Of a stretch of DNA of 51,152 nucleotides, positions 8,008 through 16,526 are shown piece after piece. The position numbers and the translations under genes are program-made. The notes beneath the pieces are model-generated. The model saw only the letters and a list, made by a program, of their open reading frames with translations, did not search any database and was not told the DNA's origin. Source of the stretch: Mycobacterium sp. E1747 (GTDB lineage: Bacteria; Actinomycetota; Actinomycetes; Mycobacteriales; Mycobacteriaceae). The stretch covers positions 1 to 51,152 of the forward strand of contig NZ_LZJI01000231.1 of the NCBI RefSeq assembly GCF_001667775.1, given 5' to 3'. How positions within the stretch are numbered: position 1 is the stretch's first letter; each line of letters starts with the position of its first letter.

Positions 8008-9602
8008 CTTCGGCCTTCCGTTCTGGCTCGAATATCCTCGCGGAGCCGGCCCTTGGCAACCTTGCCGCCCGACGACCGCGGAAGTTCGTCGACCACGATG
8101 AGCCGCTCGGGCAACAGCTCCTTGGACACGCCCAGCGTCAGCAGGTGGTCGACCAGCTCGGGCAGTTCGATCGTGGCCGGGTCGACGAGTTCGGCGTAGA
8201 GGCATACCTTTTCGCCGAACACCGGGTCGGGCATCGCAACCGCCGCCGCCACGGCGATCGCCGGGTGGGTGGTGACGGCGTCCTCGACCTGCGTCGCGCT
8301 GATGTTCTTGCCGCCGCGCAGGATGAAGTCGGACGTTCGCCCGGTGACCGTCAGATACCCGGCGGCGTCGATTTCGCAGATGTCGCCCATGCGCATCCAG
8401 CCGTCTCGGGTGAACAACTTGTCGTGATCGGTCCCGCCGAGGTAGCCCAGGCTGGTCGCCGGGCCGCGGCAGGCAGGCTGGCCCTTGCCCGTCGCGGTCA
8501 CGTCCCGTTCTCCATCGAAGAGCCGGACCGCCATTTCGGGCACGATCCGCCCGCCGGTGCGCAGCCGGCGTTCTCGCGTGTCGTCGACCGTGGTGGCGCT
8601 CAGCATCCCGGTTTCGTTGGAGCCGTAGAACTGCAGGATCTTGGCACCGGTGAGTTCCTCGAAGTCGGCGGCCGGCCGGTAGGGCAGCGCCTCACCGCCG
8701 GTGAACACGACACGCAGCGAGCTCAGGTCGTGGTCGCGGGTCGCGGGATCCGCCATCAACATGGTCAATTGTGTACTGACACAGCATAATACGGTGATCC
8801 GGTGCCGTGATACCGCCTCGCAGGTCGCCCCGGTGCTGAACCGTCCCAGGCTGACGGCGGTGGCGCCGAGATAGATCGGCGTGGTGTGGCTGGTCCATAG
8901 CCCGAAGCCGAACGGCGTTGGGATGACCGGCAGGAAAACGTCTTCCGGCGTCAGCATCCCGTTGGCGACGGCCTTCTGGTGGAAGTAATGCCAGCGATTC
9001 TGGGTGTGCACCACGCATTTGGGCAGGCCGGTGGTCCCGGATGTCGAGTTGATGAGGAAGACATCGTCGGGTCCGAGTCGGGATTCGGGGGCAAGCGCCC
9101 TGGGCACCGCCCGAACGTCGAGTCGTGGCGGGCCGGCGTCCGCGCCCAGCGTCAGCGTGGGCAGCGCAAGCTCTTCGGCGACGGCCGCCGCCGTCGCGGC
9201 GCGCTGTTGGTCGCTGATGAGGATTGCGGGCTGGGCGCTGCGCAGTATCGCAGCGACCTCACGGGCTCCGGCGCGCGCGCCGACGCCGACGACCACCGCG
9301 GCGCACCGCTCGATCGCGACGAACAGGACGTGCAGGGCGGCGGAGTCGCCGTGCCACACCGCCACTCGGTCACCGGGCTCGATCCCCGCGCCTGCCAGCC
9401 CCTCGGCCAGAGCGCCTGCGGCATCGTCGAATTGGCGCCAGCTCAGTGGCGTCCCAGGATGGTCGACATAGGCAAGCCGGTCCGGCGACCGTTCGGCGTT
9501 GCGGCGCACCGTGTCCGACAACGTCGTGTCCGACCAGAATCCGGCGGCATGAAACCGGGCCGAGTCCTCGTCGGTGAACGCCGGCGAGGACTCGATCTCC
9601 AT
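8004..9602 (-). CDS. Acyl-CoA synthetase / AMP-dependent ligase (FadD-like)
   Basis: A 532-aa ANL-superfamily adenylating enzyme of full length. The P-loop is STSGTTGLPK (about residue 188), followed by FYGSNETG (A5), the hinge/A8 region GRTSDFILRGGKNIS and the catalytic Lys motif SSGGKVAKGRL near residue 515. It should activate a carboxylic acid to its acyl-adenylate and then its CoA thioester; chain type is not predictable. No clear Shine-Dalgarno precedes the ATG at 9602. Translationally coupled (ATGA) to the downstream aldolase remnant. Confidence 0.92.
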   Translation of the reverse strand: MEIESSPAFTDEDSARFHAAGFWSDTTLSDTVRRNAERSPDRLAYVDHPGTPLSWRQFDDAAGALAEGLAGAGIEPGDRVAVWHGDSAALHVLFVAIERCAAVVVGVGARAGAREVAAILRSAQPAILISDQQRAATAAAVAEELALPTLTLGADAGPPRLDVRAVPRALAPESRLGPDDVFLINSTSGTTGLPKCVVHTQNRWHYFHQKAVANGMLTPEDVFLPVIPTPFGFGLWTSHTTPIYLGATAVSLGRFSTGATCEAVSRHRITVLCCVSTQLTMLMADPATRDHDLSSLRVVFTGGEALPYRPAADFEELTGAKILQFYGSNETGMLSATTVDDTRERRLRTGGRIVPEMAVRLFDGERDVTATGKGQPACRGPATSLGYLGGTDHDKLFTRDGWMRMGDICEIDAAGYLTVTGRTSDFILRGGKNISATQVEDAVTTHPAIAVAAAVAMPDPVFGEKVCLYAELVDPATIELPELVDHLLTLGVSKELLPERLIVVDELPRSSGGKVAKGRLREDIRARTEGRR

Positions 9603-9650
9603 CAGCCGATGATAGGAAAGCGCCCAGTGGCCGAGTCGGCTGACGCGCCG

Positions 9651-9956
9651 CTAGGGGTTTTGCGGGACCGGAGCCGGGGCGTCGTGTTGGGGGTCGGCGA
9701 CGGGACCCGGCGGACGGGGTCGGGGTTTATGGCAATTGCGCGTGCAACCGCAGTTCAGGCCGATGATGCAGCCGCCTCCCCCGACGGGTTGCACCGGCAG
9801 GGCGCCACCCGGGGCCGGCGGGGGCGCCGGCGTCCCGCTCGACGACGTATTCGCGGCGTGGGTGACCAGGTCTGCGTCCGACCAACCGAACGCCAAGAGG
9901 AGTGCTGCGAAGACACCGCAAACCGCGGCCACGGGCTGGGCTTTTCGAATCTTCAC
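9651..9956 (-). CDS. Small secreted protein with C-x5-C-x-C-x3-C motif (copy 1)
   Basis: A 101-aa protein with an N-terminal signal peptide or anchor (KIRKAQ then a hydrophobic stretch to about residue 30), a Pro/Gly linker and a cysteine motif CIIGLNCGCTRNC at 63-75, followed by RPRPPGPVADPQH and a Pro-rich end. The same motif with identical cysteine spacing and the same DPQH..P...PNP ending occurs in the next gene, so the two are tandem paralogues. The four cysteines could form two disulphides or bind metal. I do not recognise a described family. Confidence 0.72.
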   Translation of the reverse strand: MKIRKAQPVAAVCGVFAALLLAFGWSDADLVTHAANTSSSGTPAPPPAPGGALPVQPVGGGGCIIGLNCGCTRNCHKPRPRPPGPVADPQHDAPAPVPQNP

Positions 9957-10008
9957 AATCTCCAGTGTTCTTTCTCGCCGCGCGGCGGGGGCAATTTAGG
10001 CGGCCGGG

Positions 10009-10296
10009 CTAGGGATTTGGTGGCGTGGAGGCGGGAGGGGCGTGCTGTGGATCGCCGGCTACAGCCGGCGGACGTTGGCGTGGCGACGATGGGCAGTGTT
10101 GAACACATCCGCAGTTGAGGCCGATGAAACAGGGCGAGCTAGGCAGTCCGAGGGCGCTCTCGTCGACCGACGAGGATGGGGACGGCGCAACGGTTTGTGT
10201 CATCTCAGTCGTTGGGATGCCGTCGAGTGGCGTGCAGACAAGTGCGGCCAGGCAGGCGCACAATGCCGTAGCCGTCCCGGTCCGCCCGTTTCCCAT
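10009..10296 (-). CDS. Small secreted protein with C-x5-C-x-C-x3-C motif (copy 2)
   Basis: A 95-aa protein from the ATG at 10296, with a hydrophobic signal segment (residues 8-27), a Ser-rich linker and the motif CFIGLNCGCVQHC at 56-68. Core GLNCGC, cysteine spacing and the C-terminal DPQH.PP...PNP match copy 1, while signal peptide and linker have diverged. An upstream ATG at 10362 would add 22 basic residues without homology and is less likely. Same strand as copy 1, 52 bp apart, possibly co-transcribed. Role unknown. Confidence 0.68.
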   Translation of the reverse strand: MGNGRTGTATALCACLAALVCTPLDGIPTTEMTQTVAPSPSSSVDESALGLPSSPCFIGLNCGCVQHCPSSPRQRPPAVAGDPQHAPPASTPPNP

Positions 10297-10501
10297 GCTG
10301 ACCAGAGTAGTTAGTCGCCGGCGCACGCGCAGAACACGCGGGGGTTTCAAAGGACACTCCAAGAAGCCGTCAAGAATCCTTCAAGCGCGGCCGTGGACGG
10401 TGAATGCGCTTCGCCCCTTGGGATCGGTAGCAGCCCGGGGGGGTTGCACTTGCCCCACCACCGCTGCGCCCCGCAGCGACCGACACGGAGGTTCATAGCG
10501 G

Positions 10502-10861
10502 ATGAAAAGCAAGGCCATCGTGCTGCTGGCCGGCGGGATGCTCGCGCTGGTGCTGCTGACGCGTTACTTCGCGCTGAGCCGGGCCGGTGTGCCACTGGGG
10601 TGGATGCTCTACCTTGGCCTGCCGGTCACCGGAGCCGGCGTGCTGTTCGCGCTGCGGCTCCTCGACCTGGGCGAGGGATGGACCACCAAGGGCGGCACGA
10701 CGCCACGCACCGGCGGCATCCACGCTCACCCGGCCGCGCGCCGGCGGCCCGAGCCGGCGCTATACGACCGCCTCAATCAGCTCGAGGACCTGCACGCCAG
10801 GGGCGCCATCACCGACACCGAATACAGCGCCCAGCGCCTACAGATCATCGCCAACATGTAG
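10502..10861 (+). CDS. Membrane protein with C-terminal SHOCT domain
   Basis: A 119-aa protein with two transmembrane segments (about 5-22 and 33-55), a basic linker and a C-terminal SHOCT-type helix pair (ALYDRLNQLEDLHARGAITDTEYSAQRLQII). SHOCT domains are short oligomerisation or recruitment modules found at the ends of many bacterial membrane proteins. GGAGG lies about 10 bases before the ATG. Its last 24 bases overlap the 3' end of the convergent membrane-protein gene. No enzymatic function can be proposed. Confidence 0.8.
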   Translation: MKSKAIVLLAGGMLALVLLTRYFALSRAGVPLGWMLYLGLPVTGAGVLFALRLLDLGEGWTTKGGTTPRTGGIHAHPAARRRPEPALYDRLNQLEDLHARGAITDTEYSAQRLQIIANM

Positions 10862-11362
10862 GTCGGGTGCCGCCTCGGCGCCTTGATGCGCCGTTACCGC
10901 GCGGACCGCGTAGATCGCGGCGCTGACCCCGAACATCGCCGCGGTCAGCAGCAGCCAGCGGCCAAAAAAGGGATCCTGCGTCTGGCCGGTCGCGGCCGAA
11001 TACGTGGCGGCGCCCTGCTTGATGATGCCCGGCAGGAACACCAGCAGCGTCAGGCCCGCACCCAGCGCGGGCACCCGGAGGTGATTGATCACGGGAACCC
11101 GCTCGGTGGGGAGCCGGACGGCGGAGCGTGACAGCAGCCGGTCGAGCAACGCATAGATCGGAAACAACACCAGGTCGTGGGCGACGATGGCCGCGGCGAA
11201 CCACACGATGATCGACTGCCACCACACGTGCGGGTTCCACAGCGCGACAGGCCTGACGGTGGCCACCACGTAGCCCAACAGGGCGAATCCGGCGATCAGG
11301 GTCAACAGATGCCACGGGCGAGAGCCGTAGAGCCCTACGAAAGCCGCTCGCGCGCTACGCAT
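10838..11362 (-). CDS. Integral membrane protein, partner of the molybdoenzyme
   Basis: A 174-aa hydrophobic protein with about four transmembrane helices (LLTLIAGFALLGYVVATV, IIVWFAAAIVAHDLVLFPIY, VPALGAGLTLLVFLPGII, LLLTAAMFGVSAAIYAV). The ATG at 11362 overlaps the end of the molybdoenzyme gene by 8 bases (11355-11362), so the two are translationally coupled. The open frame extends to 11746 but that part is only a shadow of the molybdoenzyme. No family recognised; a role in anchoring or electron transfer for the molybdoenzyme is inferred from coupling alone. Confidence 0.78.
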   Translation of the reverse strand: MRSARAAFVGLYGSRPWHLLTLIAGFALLGYVVATVRPVALWNPHVWWQSIIVWFAAAIVAHDLVLFPIYALLDRLLSRSAVRLPTERVPVINHLRVPALGAGLTLLVFLPGIIKQGAATYSAATGQTQDPFFGRWLLLTAAMFGVSAAIYAVRAVTAHQGAEAAPDLHVGDDL

Positions 11363-12719
11363 TTGGGGCGGACCTGAAAACGATGGATTCCACCCATTTG
11401 GTGTTGTGCACCCCCGGCAACGCGGGCACGATGATGCGCGCAGGAAAGCCATGATCCGGGGAGAGGTCGGTGCCGTTGACGCGCAGCGCCAGCAGCGCAT
11501 CGGGGTGCAGCACCTGGCTGCCCTGCAGCGTCGCGCGGCCGAATGCGCCCCCGCGCTCCAACGACGAGACGTACGCCGACTCGGGTGCGGGAACGCCGGC
11601 CAGCCCGGCCAGGTCCGCCAGCCGCACGCCGGTCCAGGTTTGGGTGGTGGACCAGCCTTCCACGCAAGCGATCGGCAGCGTGGCGGTGTGCTGGGGCATG
11701 GCCAGGAGGGCGGAGCGATCCAGGACGACGGTGTGGGATCTTCCACTCAACGTGAGCCGCCAGCGCTCGCCCGTGTTTTCGGCGGAAACGCCGGCCACTA
11801 CCGCGGTCCGGTTGACCTCGAAGTCGTCGGGTCCATCCCCGCGGGTGCGCCCGCGCGGAAGCAGTAGGGCCGCGGGACGCGTGTACCCACCCAATGTTTG
11901 CCCGGCGGTGATGACCCCTATGAACACCGCACCCGCGCCCACCAGCGCCAGGGCGCCGCGGCGGCTCATCGTCGCGGGGGCCGGATCCGCGGCGACCAGC
12001 CCGTCCGGCTCCCACGGTTCGGCGCGGGTCTCGGCGCGCCCGGTGCGCAGCACGTCGCCCGCGGAGATCGAGCGCAGGCCGGACCACATGGCCGGGATCT
12101 TGATCGCGATATGCACGACGAACCCCGCGATGAACACCCAGGCGCCGAAGTAATGCGCCGTGTAGAAGCTGAAACCGAAGATGTAGTCGTATTGGATGTT
12201 CAGCACGCCCGTGACGATCTCGAACAGGACACCGCCGACCAGCATCAGCAGCGAAACCCGTTCCAGCAGTTGGGCTATCGACCGAGCGGGCGGCCACGCG
12301 AACAGTCGCGGGATCACCGACCACAGTTTGGCCAGCACTACCGGGATCAGGATCAGCCCGAGCCCGACGTGCAACCCCTGGGTCAGCCGATACAGCCACG
12401 ACGGGTTGGTGGGCCAATCGAACGTCGGCAGCTTCAGCCATCCGACGTCGCCGGGGATGGCTTGGCCGAACCGCGGCCCGTAGGCGATGTAGGACAGGAG
12501 GCCGGTGACAATGACGATCGGCAGCGTGACCAGCAGCACCGAGCCGAACACGGACGTCAGCCAACGTCCCCGCAGCGGGCTGCGCCAGCGCTGTGCCCGC
12601 CTGACGCCCGGCGGCGGGTGATCATCCAGTAGGCGCCACAGGCGCGCGGGAAACCCGTAGCCGATGGAGTCGGTCGGCTCGGTGTCGTCGGTCTCGGGTC
12701 CGCGGATGGGCAGCATCAT
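11355..12719 (-). CDS. Membrane-anchored molybdopterin-dependent oxidoreductase (sulfite oxidase fold)
   Basis: A 454-aa two-part protein. Residues about 55-215 form a cytochrome b561-like membrane domain of four helices with membrane His residues (GLHVGLGLIL, AHYFGAW, FVVHIAIK) that could bind haem b. After another hydrophobic segment (ALALVGAGAVFIGVITAGQ, near 255) comes an extracytoplasmic sulfite-oxidase/YedY-type Moco domain: the Mo-ligand Cys is in LPIACVEGWST (near 350), followed by GVRLADLAGLAG and PDHGFPARIIVPALPG. It probably passes electrons between a periplasmic substrate and the quinone pool; the substrate is unknown. The next gene overlaps it by 8 bases. Confidence 0.88.
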   Translation of the reverse strand: MMLPIRGPETDDTEPTDSIGYGFPARLWRLLDDHPPPGVRRAQRWRSPLRGRWLTSVFGSVLLVTLPIVIVTGLLSYIAYGPRFGQAIPGDVGWLKLPTFDWPTNPSWLYRLTQGLHVGLGLILIPVVLAKLWSVIPRLFAWPPARSIAQLLERVSLLMLVGGVLFEIVTGVLNIQYDYIFGFSFYTAHYFGAWVFIAGFVVHIAIKIPAMWSGLRSISAGDVLRTGRAETRAEPWEPDGLVAADPAPATMSRRGALALVGAGAVFIGVITAGQTLGGYTRPAALLLPRGRTRGDGPDDFEVNRTAVVAGVSAENTGERWRLTLSGRSHTVVLDRSALLAMPQHTATLPIACVEGWSTTQTWTGVRLADLAGLAGVPAPESAYVSSLERGGAFGRATLQGSQVLHPDALLALRVNGTDLSPDHGFPARIIVPALPGVHNTKWVESIVFRSAPNA

Positions 12720-12779
12720 CGATGATCATCCACGAGCGGACGCGGAAAATGGTTCAGATTCGGCGCTTGTTCGACGGCG

Positions 12780-12845
12780 GCACCGCTGCCGTCTACCTAC
12801 AGCGTCGATCCGGTCACATAGCTGGTCGGCGGCGAGGCATGCTGG
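12780..12845 (-). pseudogene. C-terminal SDR remnant with in-frame stop
   Basis: On the minus strand the frame reads ASPPTSYVTGSTL, then TAG (12797-12799), then VDG. This is the very conserved end of SDR enzymes (LAS..TSYVTGSTL.VDGG) with the residue before VDG turned into a stop. Nothing upstream continues the fold because the desaturase gene begins its 3' end at 12877. It is a short scar of a lost dehydrogenase gene. Confidence 0.45.
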
Positions 12846-12876
12846 CCGCCAAGGCGAGCGCAGGGCTCAGCGAGTG

Positions 12877-14283
12877 TCAGTCGTTGCCCCGCGGCGGCGG
12901 CTGCACCTCGACGCCGGAGGAGTCGTGTTCGGGACCCGCGGCCGGATGCTCGGCCGGTACACGGTCGCGGAATCGCGTGCCCTCACTTGGGCGATCGGGG
13001 CCCGGCCGATGGACGTTGCCGCGGTAAGGGCCCGGCTTCGGCCGGGGCTTACCGCCCGGGAAGGCCAGCCGGAAGATGCTGCGGTGCACCGTCGCCCACT
13101 GCTTGCCGAATCTTCCTGAGTTGTACGGCAGCTCGTAGCGCTCGCAGATGTCCTTGACCTGCGGCGCGATCTCGGAGTATCTACTGCTCGGCATGTCCGG
13201 GTAGAGGTGGTGCTCGACCTGGTAACCGAGATTGCCGCTGATGATGTGGAACAGCGGGCTGCCGTCGATGTTCGCGGCGCCGAGCAATTGGCGCACGTAC
13301 CAACCACCGCGCGTCTCGTTTTCGGTTTCTTCCTGCGTGAAGGTATAGGTCTGGTCGGGGAAGTGACCGCAGAAGATGATGGCGTGCGCCCACACGTTGC
13401 GGATCACGTTGGCCAGCGCGTCGGCCGCCAGGGTGCGCAGGTAGGTGCTTTCGACGCCGGGCGCGACCTTGTCGAGGAAGTTCGCCGCCGCGCCGACGCG
13501 GCCGCCCTTCGACACCCTGCGGAGCCTTCTGGCAATCCGCGACTGCGCCGGCTGTTCGAGCCGGCCGCGCAACGCCAGCTGGGTGAGCGCGAACGCGCCG
13601 GCGCTGATGGCCGGCCAGCCGAGGTAGTCCTTGTAGATCTGCGCGCGCGCCTTGACCCCGATGCCGCGCAGGTCCTTGCGCACTTCCGACCACGGCTTCT
13701 CGCGCTTGCGGATCGCGTCGATGTCCATGTCGTGGACGGCGACGCCCCACTCGAACAGCAGCGTCAGCAGCAGGTTGTAAATCGGTTGGCCCAGGTAGCG
13801 CGGAGCCCATTTCTGGTTGGGGTCGATCCGCATGATCTCGTAGCCGAGATCCTTGTCCTTGCCCAGGATATTGGTGAAGGTGTGATGGATGTAGTTGTGG
13901 GAGTGCTTCCACGACTCGGCGGTCGACGCCGTGTCCCAGTCCCAGACCGAGGAGTGGATGTCGGGATCGTTCATCCAGTCCCATTGACCGTGCATCACGT
14001 TGTGGCCGATCTCCATGTTCTCCAAGATCTTGGCCATGGAAAGACACGCGGTGCCCAGCAGCCACGCGGTTTTCGAGCGCGACGCCAGCAACAGCACCCG
14101 GCCGGCCACGACGATCTGCCGTTGCGCCGAGATCACGTTCTTGATGTACCGGCGGTCGCGGTCGCCGAGATCGGCGAACACCTCGTCATGAATCGCGTCG
14201 AATTCCTTCGCGAGCTTTTCCAGTTCTTGTTCTCCCAAGCGGGAAAGCGGCGATTCCGCAGGCCTTTTCATGGCAGTCGTCAC
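12877..14283 (-). CDS. Membrane fatty-acid (acyl-CoA) desaturase, DesA3-like
   Basis: A 468-aa membrane di-iron desaturase resembling M. tuberculosis DesA3 (a stearoyl-CoA delta-9 desaturase) but clearly diverged, so likely a paralogue. The three His boxes are present: GHNVMHGQWDW (His94, His98), KHSHNYIHH (127-134) and QVEHHLYPDMPS near 380. The C-terminus carries an extra charged, proline-rich tail of about 60 residues. The GTG start at 14283 has AAAGGAG 7 bases upstream. It follows its probable electron donor, the ferredoxin-type reductase, by 16 bases, the same pairing as Rv3230c-Rv3229c. Product: an unsaturated acyl-CoA for membrane or storage lipid. Confidence 0.9.
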   Translation of the reverse strand: MTTAMKRPAESPLSRLGEQELEKLAKEFDAIHDEVFADLGDRDRRYIKNVISAQRQIVVAGRVLLLASRSKTAWLLGTACLSMAKILENMEIGHNVMHGQWDWMNDPDIHSSVWDWDTASTAESWKHSHNYIHHTFTNILGKDKDLGYEIMRIDPNQKWAPRYLGQPIYNLLLTLLFEWGVAVHDMDIDAIRKREKPWSEVRKDLRGIGVKARAQIYKDYLGWPAISAGAFALTQLALRGRLEQPAQSRIARRLRRVSKGGRVGAAANFLDKVAPGVESTYLRTLAADALANVIRNVWAHAIIFCGHFPDQTYTFTQEETENETRGGWYVRQLLGAANIDGSPLFHIISGNLGYQVEHHLYPDMPSSRYSEIAPQVKDICERYELPYNSGRFGKQWATVHRSIFRLAFPGGKPRPKPGPYRGNVHRPGPDRPSEGTRFRDRVPAEHPAAGPEHDSSGVEVQPPPRGND

Positions 14284-14299
14284 AAGCCGCTCCTTTCGG

Positions 14300-15397
14300 T
14301 CAGAGTTTGAGTTCGACGTCGCCCTCGGCGGTGTTGATGCAGATTCGGACGTCCTGCTCGGTCGGTTCGATCACGTCACCCGAGCGCATGTCGCGCAGCT
14401 TGCCCGACTTCAGCGTCCCGACGCAGGTATGGCAGATTCCGATGCGACAGCCATAGGCGAGGTTGAGACCGGCCTTCTCGCCGGCCTCGAGAATCGATGT
14501 GCCGCCGTCACATTCGACTTCCTTTTCGCTGTCGGAGAAGCACACGGTGCCGCCCTCGCCGGCGTTGGCATCGCCGCCGATCTTTGGCTGGAATCGCTCG
14601 AAGTGCAGGCGGTCGCAATCCCCCTGTTCCTTCCAGTGCTCGATCAGTGCGTCGAGCATCTCGCCGGGACCCGAGCAGAACGCCTCGCGTTCGCGCCAGT
14701 CCGGGCACACGTCGTCCAGGTCGCCGGGCGTCAGGCGGCCCCGCTCGGAGGTCAGGCGCAGGTCCAGTCGCATTCCCTCATGTCGCTCCAGGAGCTCCTC
14801 CAACGCCGGTAGGAACATGGCCTGCTCGCGGGTCCGCGCGGAATGAATGACCAGCACGTCACGCATTTCGTCGCGATGGTCGAGGTCGCGCAGCATGCTG
14901 ATGATCGGTGTGATGCCGCTTCCGGCGCTGATGAACAGCAACTTCGGCGGCAACGGCTCGGGCAGGGTGAAAACGCCCTCGATCTCGCCGAGGCGCACCA
15001 GATCGCCAGGTTGAATCTTGTGCACGAGATACGGCGACACCACGCCACCGTCGACCCGCTTCGGCGTGACGCTGATCAGCCCGTCCTCGGGCCTGGGATC
15101 TGAGGTCAGCGAGTACGCGCGCCAGTGGTAGACGCCGTCGATGACCACCCCGAGGCGCACGTACTGACCGGGCTTGTGGCCCGGCCACTCATACCCCGGG
15201 CGAATCAAGACGCTGGCCGCTTCGGAACCCTGCGCCTCGATGCCTTCGACCTTCCCGCGCAGCTCCTTGGTGGTCCACAGCGGGTTGATCATTTCGAGGT
15301 AATCGTCCGGTTGCAGCGGGCTGAACAACCGGCGGACCGCGCGCAGAAAGAGCCGGCGCCCGCGTGGGACCTGGGGTTCAGCGCCGCGTTCCGCCAT
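14300..15397 (-). CDS. Ferredoxin reductase with C-terminal 2Fe-2S domain (Rv3230c-like)
   Basis: A 365-aa three-domain reductase: an FAD-binding barrel (RAYSLTSDPRPEDG, with RxYS), an NAD(P)-binding domain (LLFISAGSGITPIISMLRDL and AFCSGPGEMLDALIEHW) and a plant-type 2Fe-2S ferredoxin domain whose ligands lie in YGCRIGICHTC plus a distal CINTAEGD. It should pass electrons from NAD(P)H to the adjacent desaturase, as reported for Rv3230c with DesA3. The ATG at 15397 begins MAERGAEP; an in-frame GTG at 15412 adds five residues. The upstream region is unusually rich in palindromes. Confidence 0.9.
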   Translation of the reverse strand: MAERGAEPQVPRGRRLFLRAVRRLFSPLQPDDYLEMINPLWTTKELRGKVEGIEAQGSEAASVLIRPGYEWPGHKPGQYVRLGVVIDGVYHWRAYSLTSDPRPEDGLISVTPKRVDGGVVSPYLVHKIQPGDLVRLGEIEGVFTLPEPLPPKLLFISAGSGITPIISMLRDLDHRDEMRDVLVIHSARTREQAMFLPALEELLERHEGMRLDLRLTSERGRLTPGDLDDVCPDWREREAFCSGPGEMLDALIEHWKEQGDCDRLHFERFQPKIGGDANAGEGGTVCFSDSEKEVECDGGTSILEAGEKAGLNLAYGCRIGICHTCVGTLKSGKLRDMRSGDVIEPTEQDVRICINTAEGDVELKL

Positions 15398-15404
15398 GCC
15401 GTCA

Positions 15405-15484
15405 GAGTACACAGTTGTACACCGAGTTTAAACGTACGCCGTGAATTAGCTTGTAGTGCACTGTTTGACAGTCACTCAATGACT
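15405..15484. promoter_or_regulatory. Palindrome-dense control region of the desaturase operon
   Basis: The 173-bp gap between the divergent reductase and DMT genes holds several short symmetric elements: a direct repeat GTACAC (15407-15412 and 15417-15422), GTTTAAAC (15426-15433), AGTGCACT (15455-15462), ACTGTTTGACAGT (15460-15472) and AGTCA-N5-TGACT (15470-15484). TTGACA at 15465 could be a -35 element for the plus strand. Desaturase operons are often controlled by TetR-type lipid sensors; which element is an operator is inference. Confidence 0.4.
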
Positions 15485-15569
15485 ATGCAAAAGACGCATG
15501 CATGTTCACTAGTTGCGACGGGGACCAGGCCAGGGCTGCGGCGACGCGTAGCTGGCGCGTGCCCCAGCC

Positions 15570-16526
15570 ATGCCAGGCCCAAACATTTGTTCAGAGGATT
15601 CTCAGCTGAGCGCCTCGGCGCGCCGGCCGGCGCCGCCCCCTATTGTTCGGGGTGTGCTGATCGGCTTCCTCCTCGCGCTGGGCTGCTCGGTCTGTTATGG
15701 CACGGCGTCGGTGCTGCAGGCGGCGGCGACGCGGTCGGTGGAGGCCGGGAGCGGCTCGGGCGTCGATACCGTGCTGCTGATGCGGGCCGCCCGGCAATGG
15801 CGGTACATCGTCGGCGTCGGCCTGGACGGCGTCGGATTCCTCCTGCAAGTGGCGGCGTTGCGGTTGGTGCCGATCTACGTGGTCGCCGCCGCGCTGGCCG
15901 CCTCGATCGCGGTCGCCGGCATCGCCTCCGCGTGGCTCCTGTCGGCGCGGTTGTCGCGGGCCGAGTGGACGGCGGTGGGCGTGGTCTGTGCGAGCCTGAT
16001 CGTGCTCGCCCTCGCGGCCGGACCAGGGCACTTCCGGCATGCCCCGGCGGGGCTCGGCTGGGCGTTGCTGGGCGTGGTGGCTGCGATATTGCTCGCCGGC
16101 GCCGTAGCGGGCCGACTACCGGACCGGCCGCGCGCGCTCGCGCTGGGCCTGGCGGCCGGAACCGGGTTCGGGGTCATCGAGGTTGGCGTGCGGCTGATCG
16201 AGGTGATCAATCCGGCCCACCGCGCCTTCTACACCAATCCGGCGCTGTACGCGGCTGCCGCGGGCGGTGCGGCGGGGTTCTTGCTGCTGACCTCCGCCCT
16301 GCACCGCGGATCGGTGACCACGGCCGTCGCCGGGATGGTCGTCGGCGAAACCATCGCACCCGCGTTCGTCGGCGTGGTGTGGCTGGGCGACAGCGCCCGC
16401 GATCACCTGGGCTGGCTGGTCATCGCGGGCTTTGTGGTGGCCGTGTCCGCCACGCTCGTGCTGGCGCGATTCGGCGAAGCGCCGCAGGAACTTTCTGAGT
16501 CGGCTCAGGGCGAAACCGTCAATTGA
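15570..16526 (+). CDS. DMT-type (EamA-like) membrane permease
   Basis: A 318-aa polytopic membrane protein with about nine predicted helices, starting at GVLIGFLLALGCSVCYGTASVLQ and including YVVAAALAASIAVAGIASAWLL and GMVVGETIAPAFVGVVWLG. The pattern suits the drug/metabolite transporter superfamily, though without a diagnostic motif. The ATG at 15570 has no visible ribosome-binding site, and an in-frame GTG at 15651 just before the first helix is a good alternative. It converges on the FadD remnant. Substrate unknown. Confidence 0.7.
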   Translation: MPGPNICSEDSQLSASARRPAPPPIVRGVLIGFLLALGCSVCYGTASVLQAAATRSVEAGSGSGVDTVLLMRAARQWRYIVGVGLDGVGFLLQVAALRLVPIYVVAAALAASIAVAGIASAWLLSARLSRAEWTAVGVVCASLIVLALAAGPGHFRHAPAGLGWALLGVVAAILLAGAVAGRLPDRPRALALGLAAGTGFGVIEVGVRLIEVINPAHRAFYTNPALYAAAAGGAAGFLLLTSALHRGSVTTAVAGMVVGETIAPAFVGVVWLGDSARDHLGWLVIAGFVVAVSATLVLARFGEAPQELSESAQGETVN

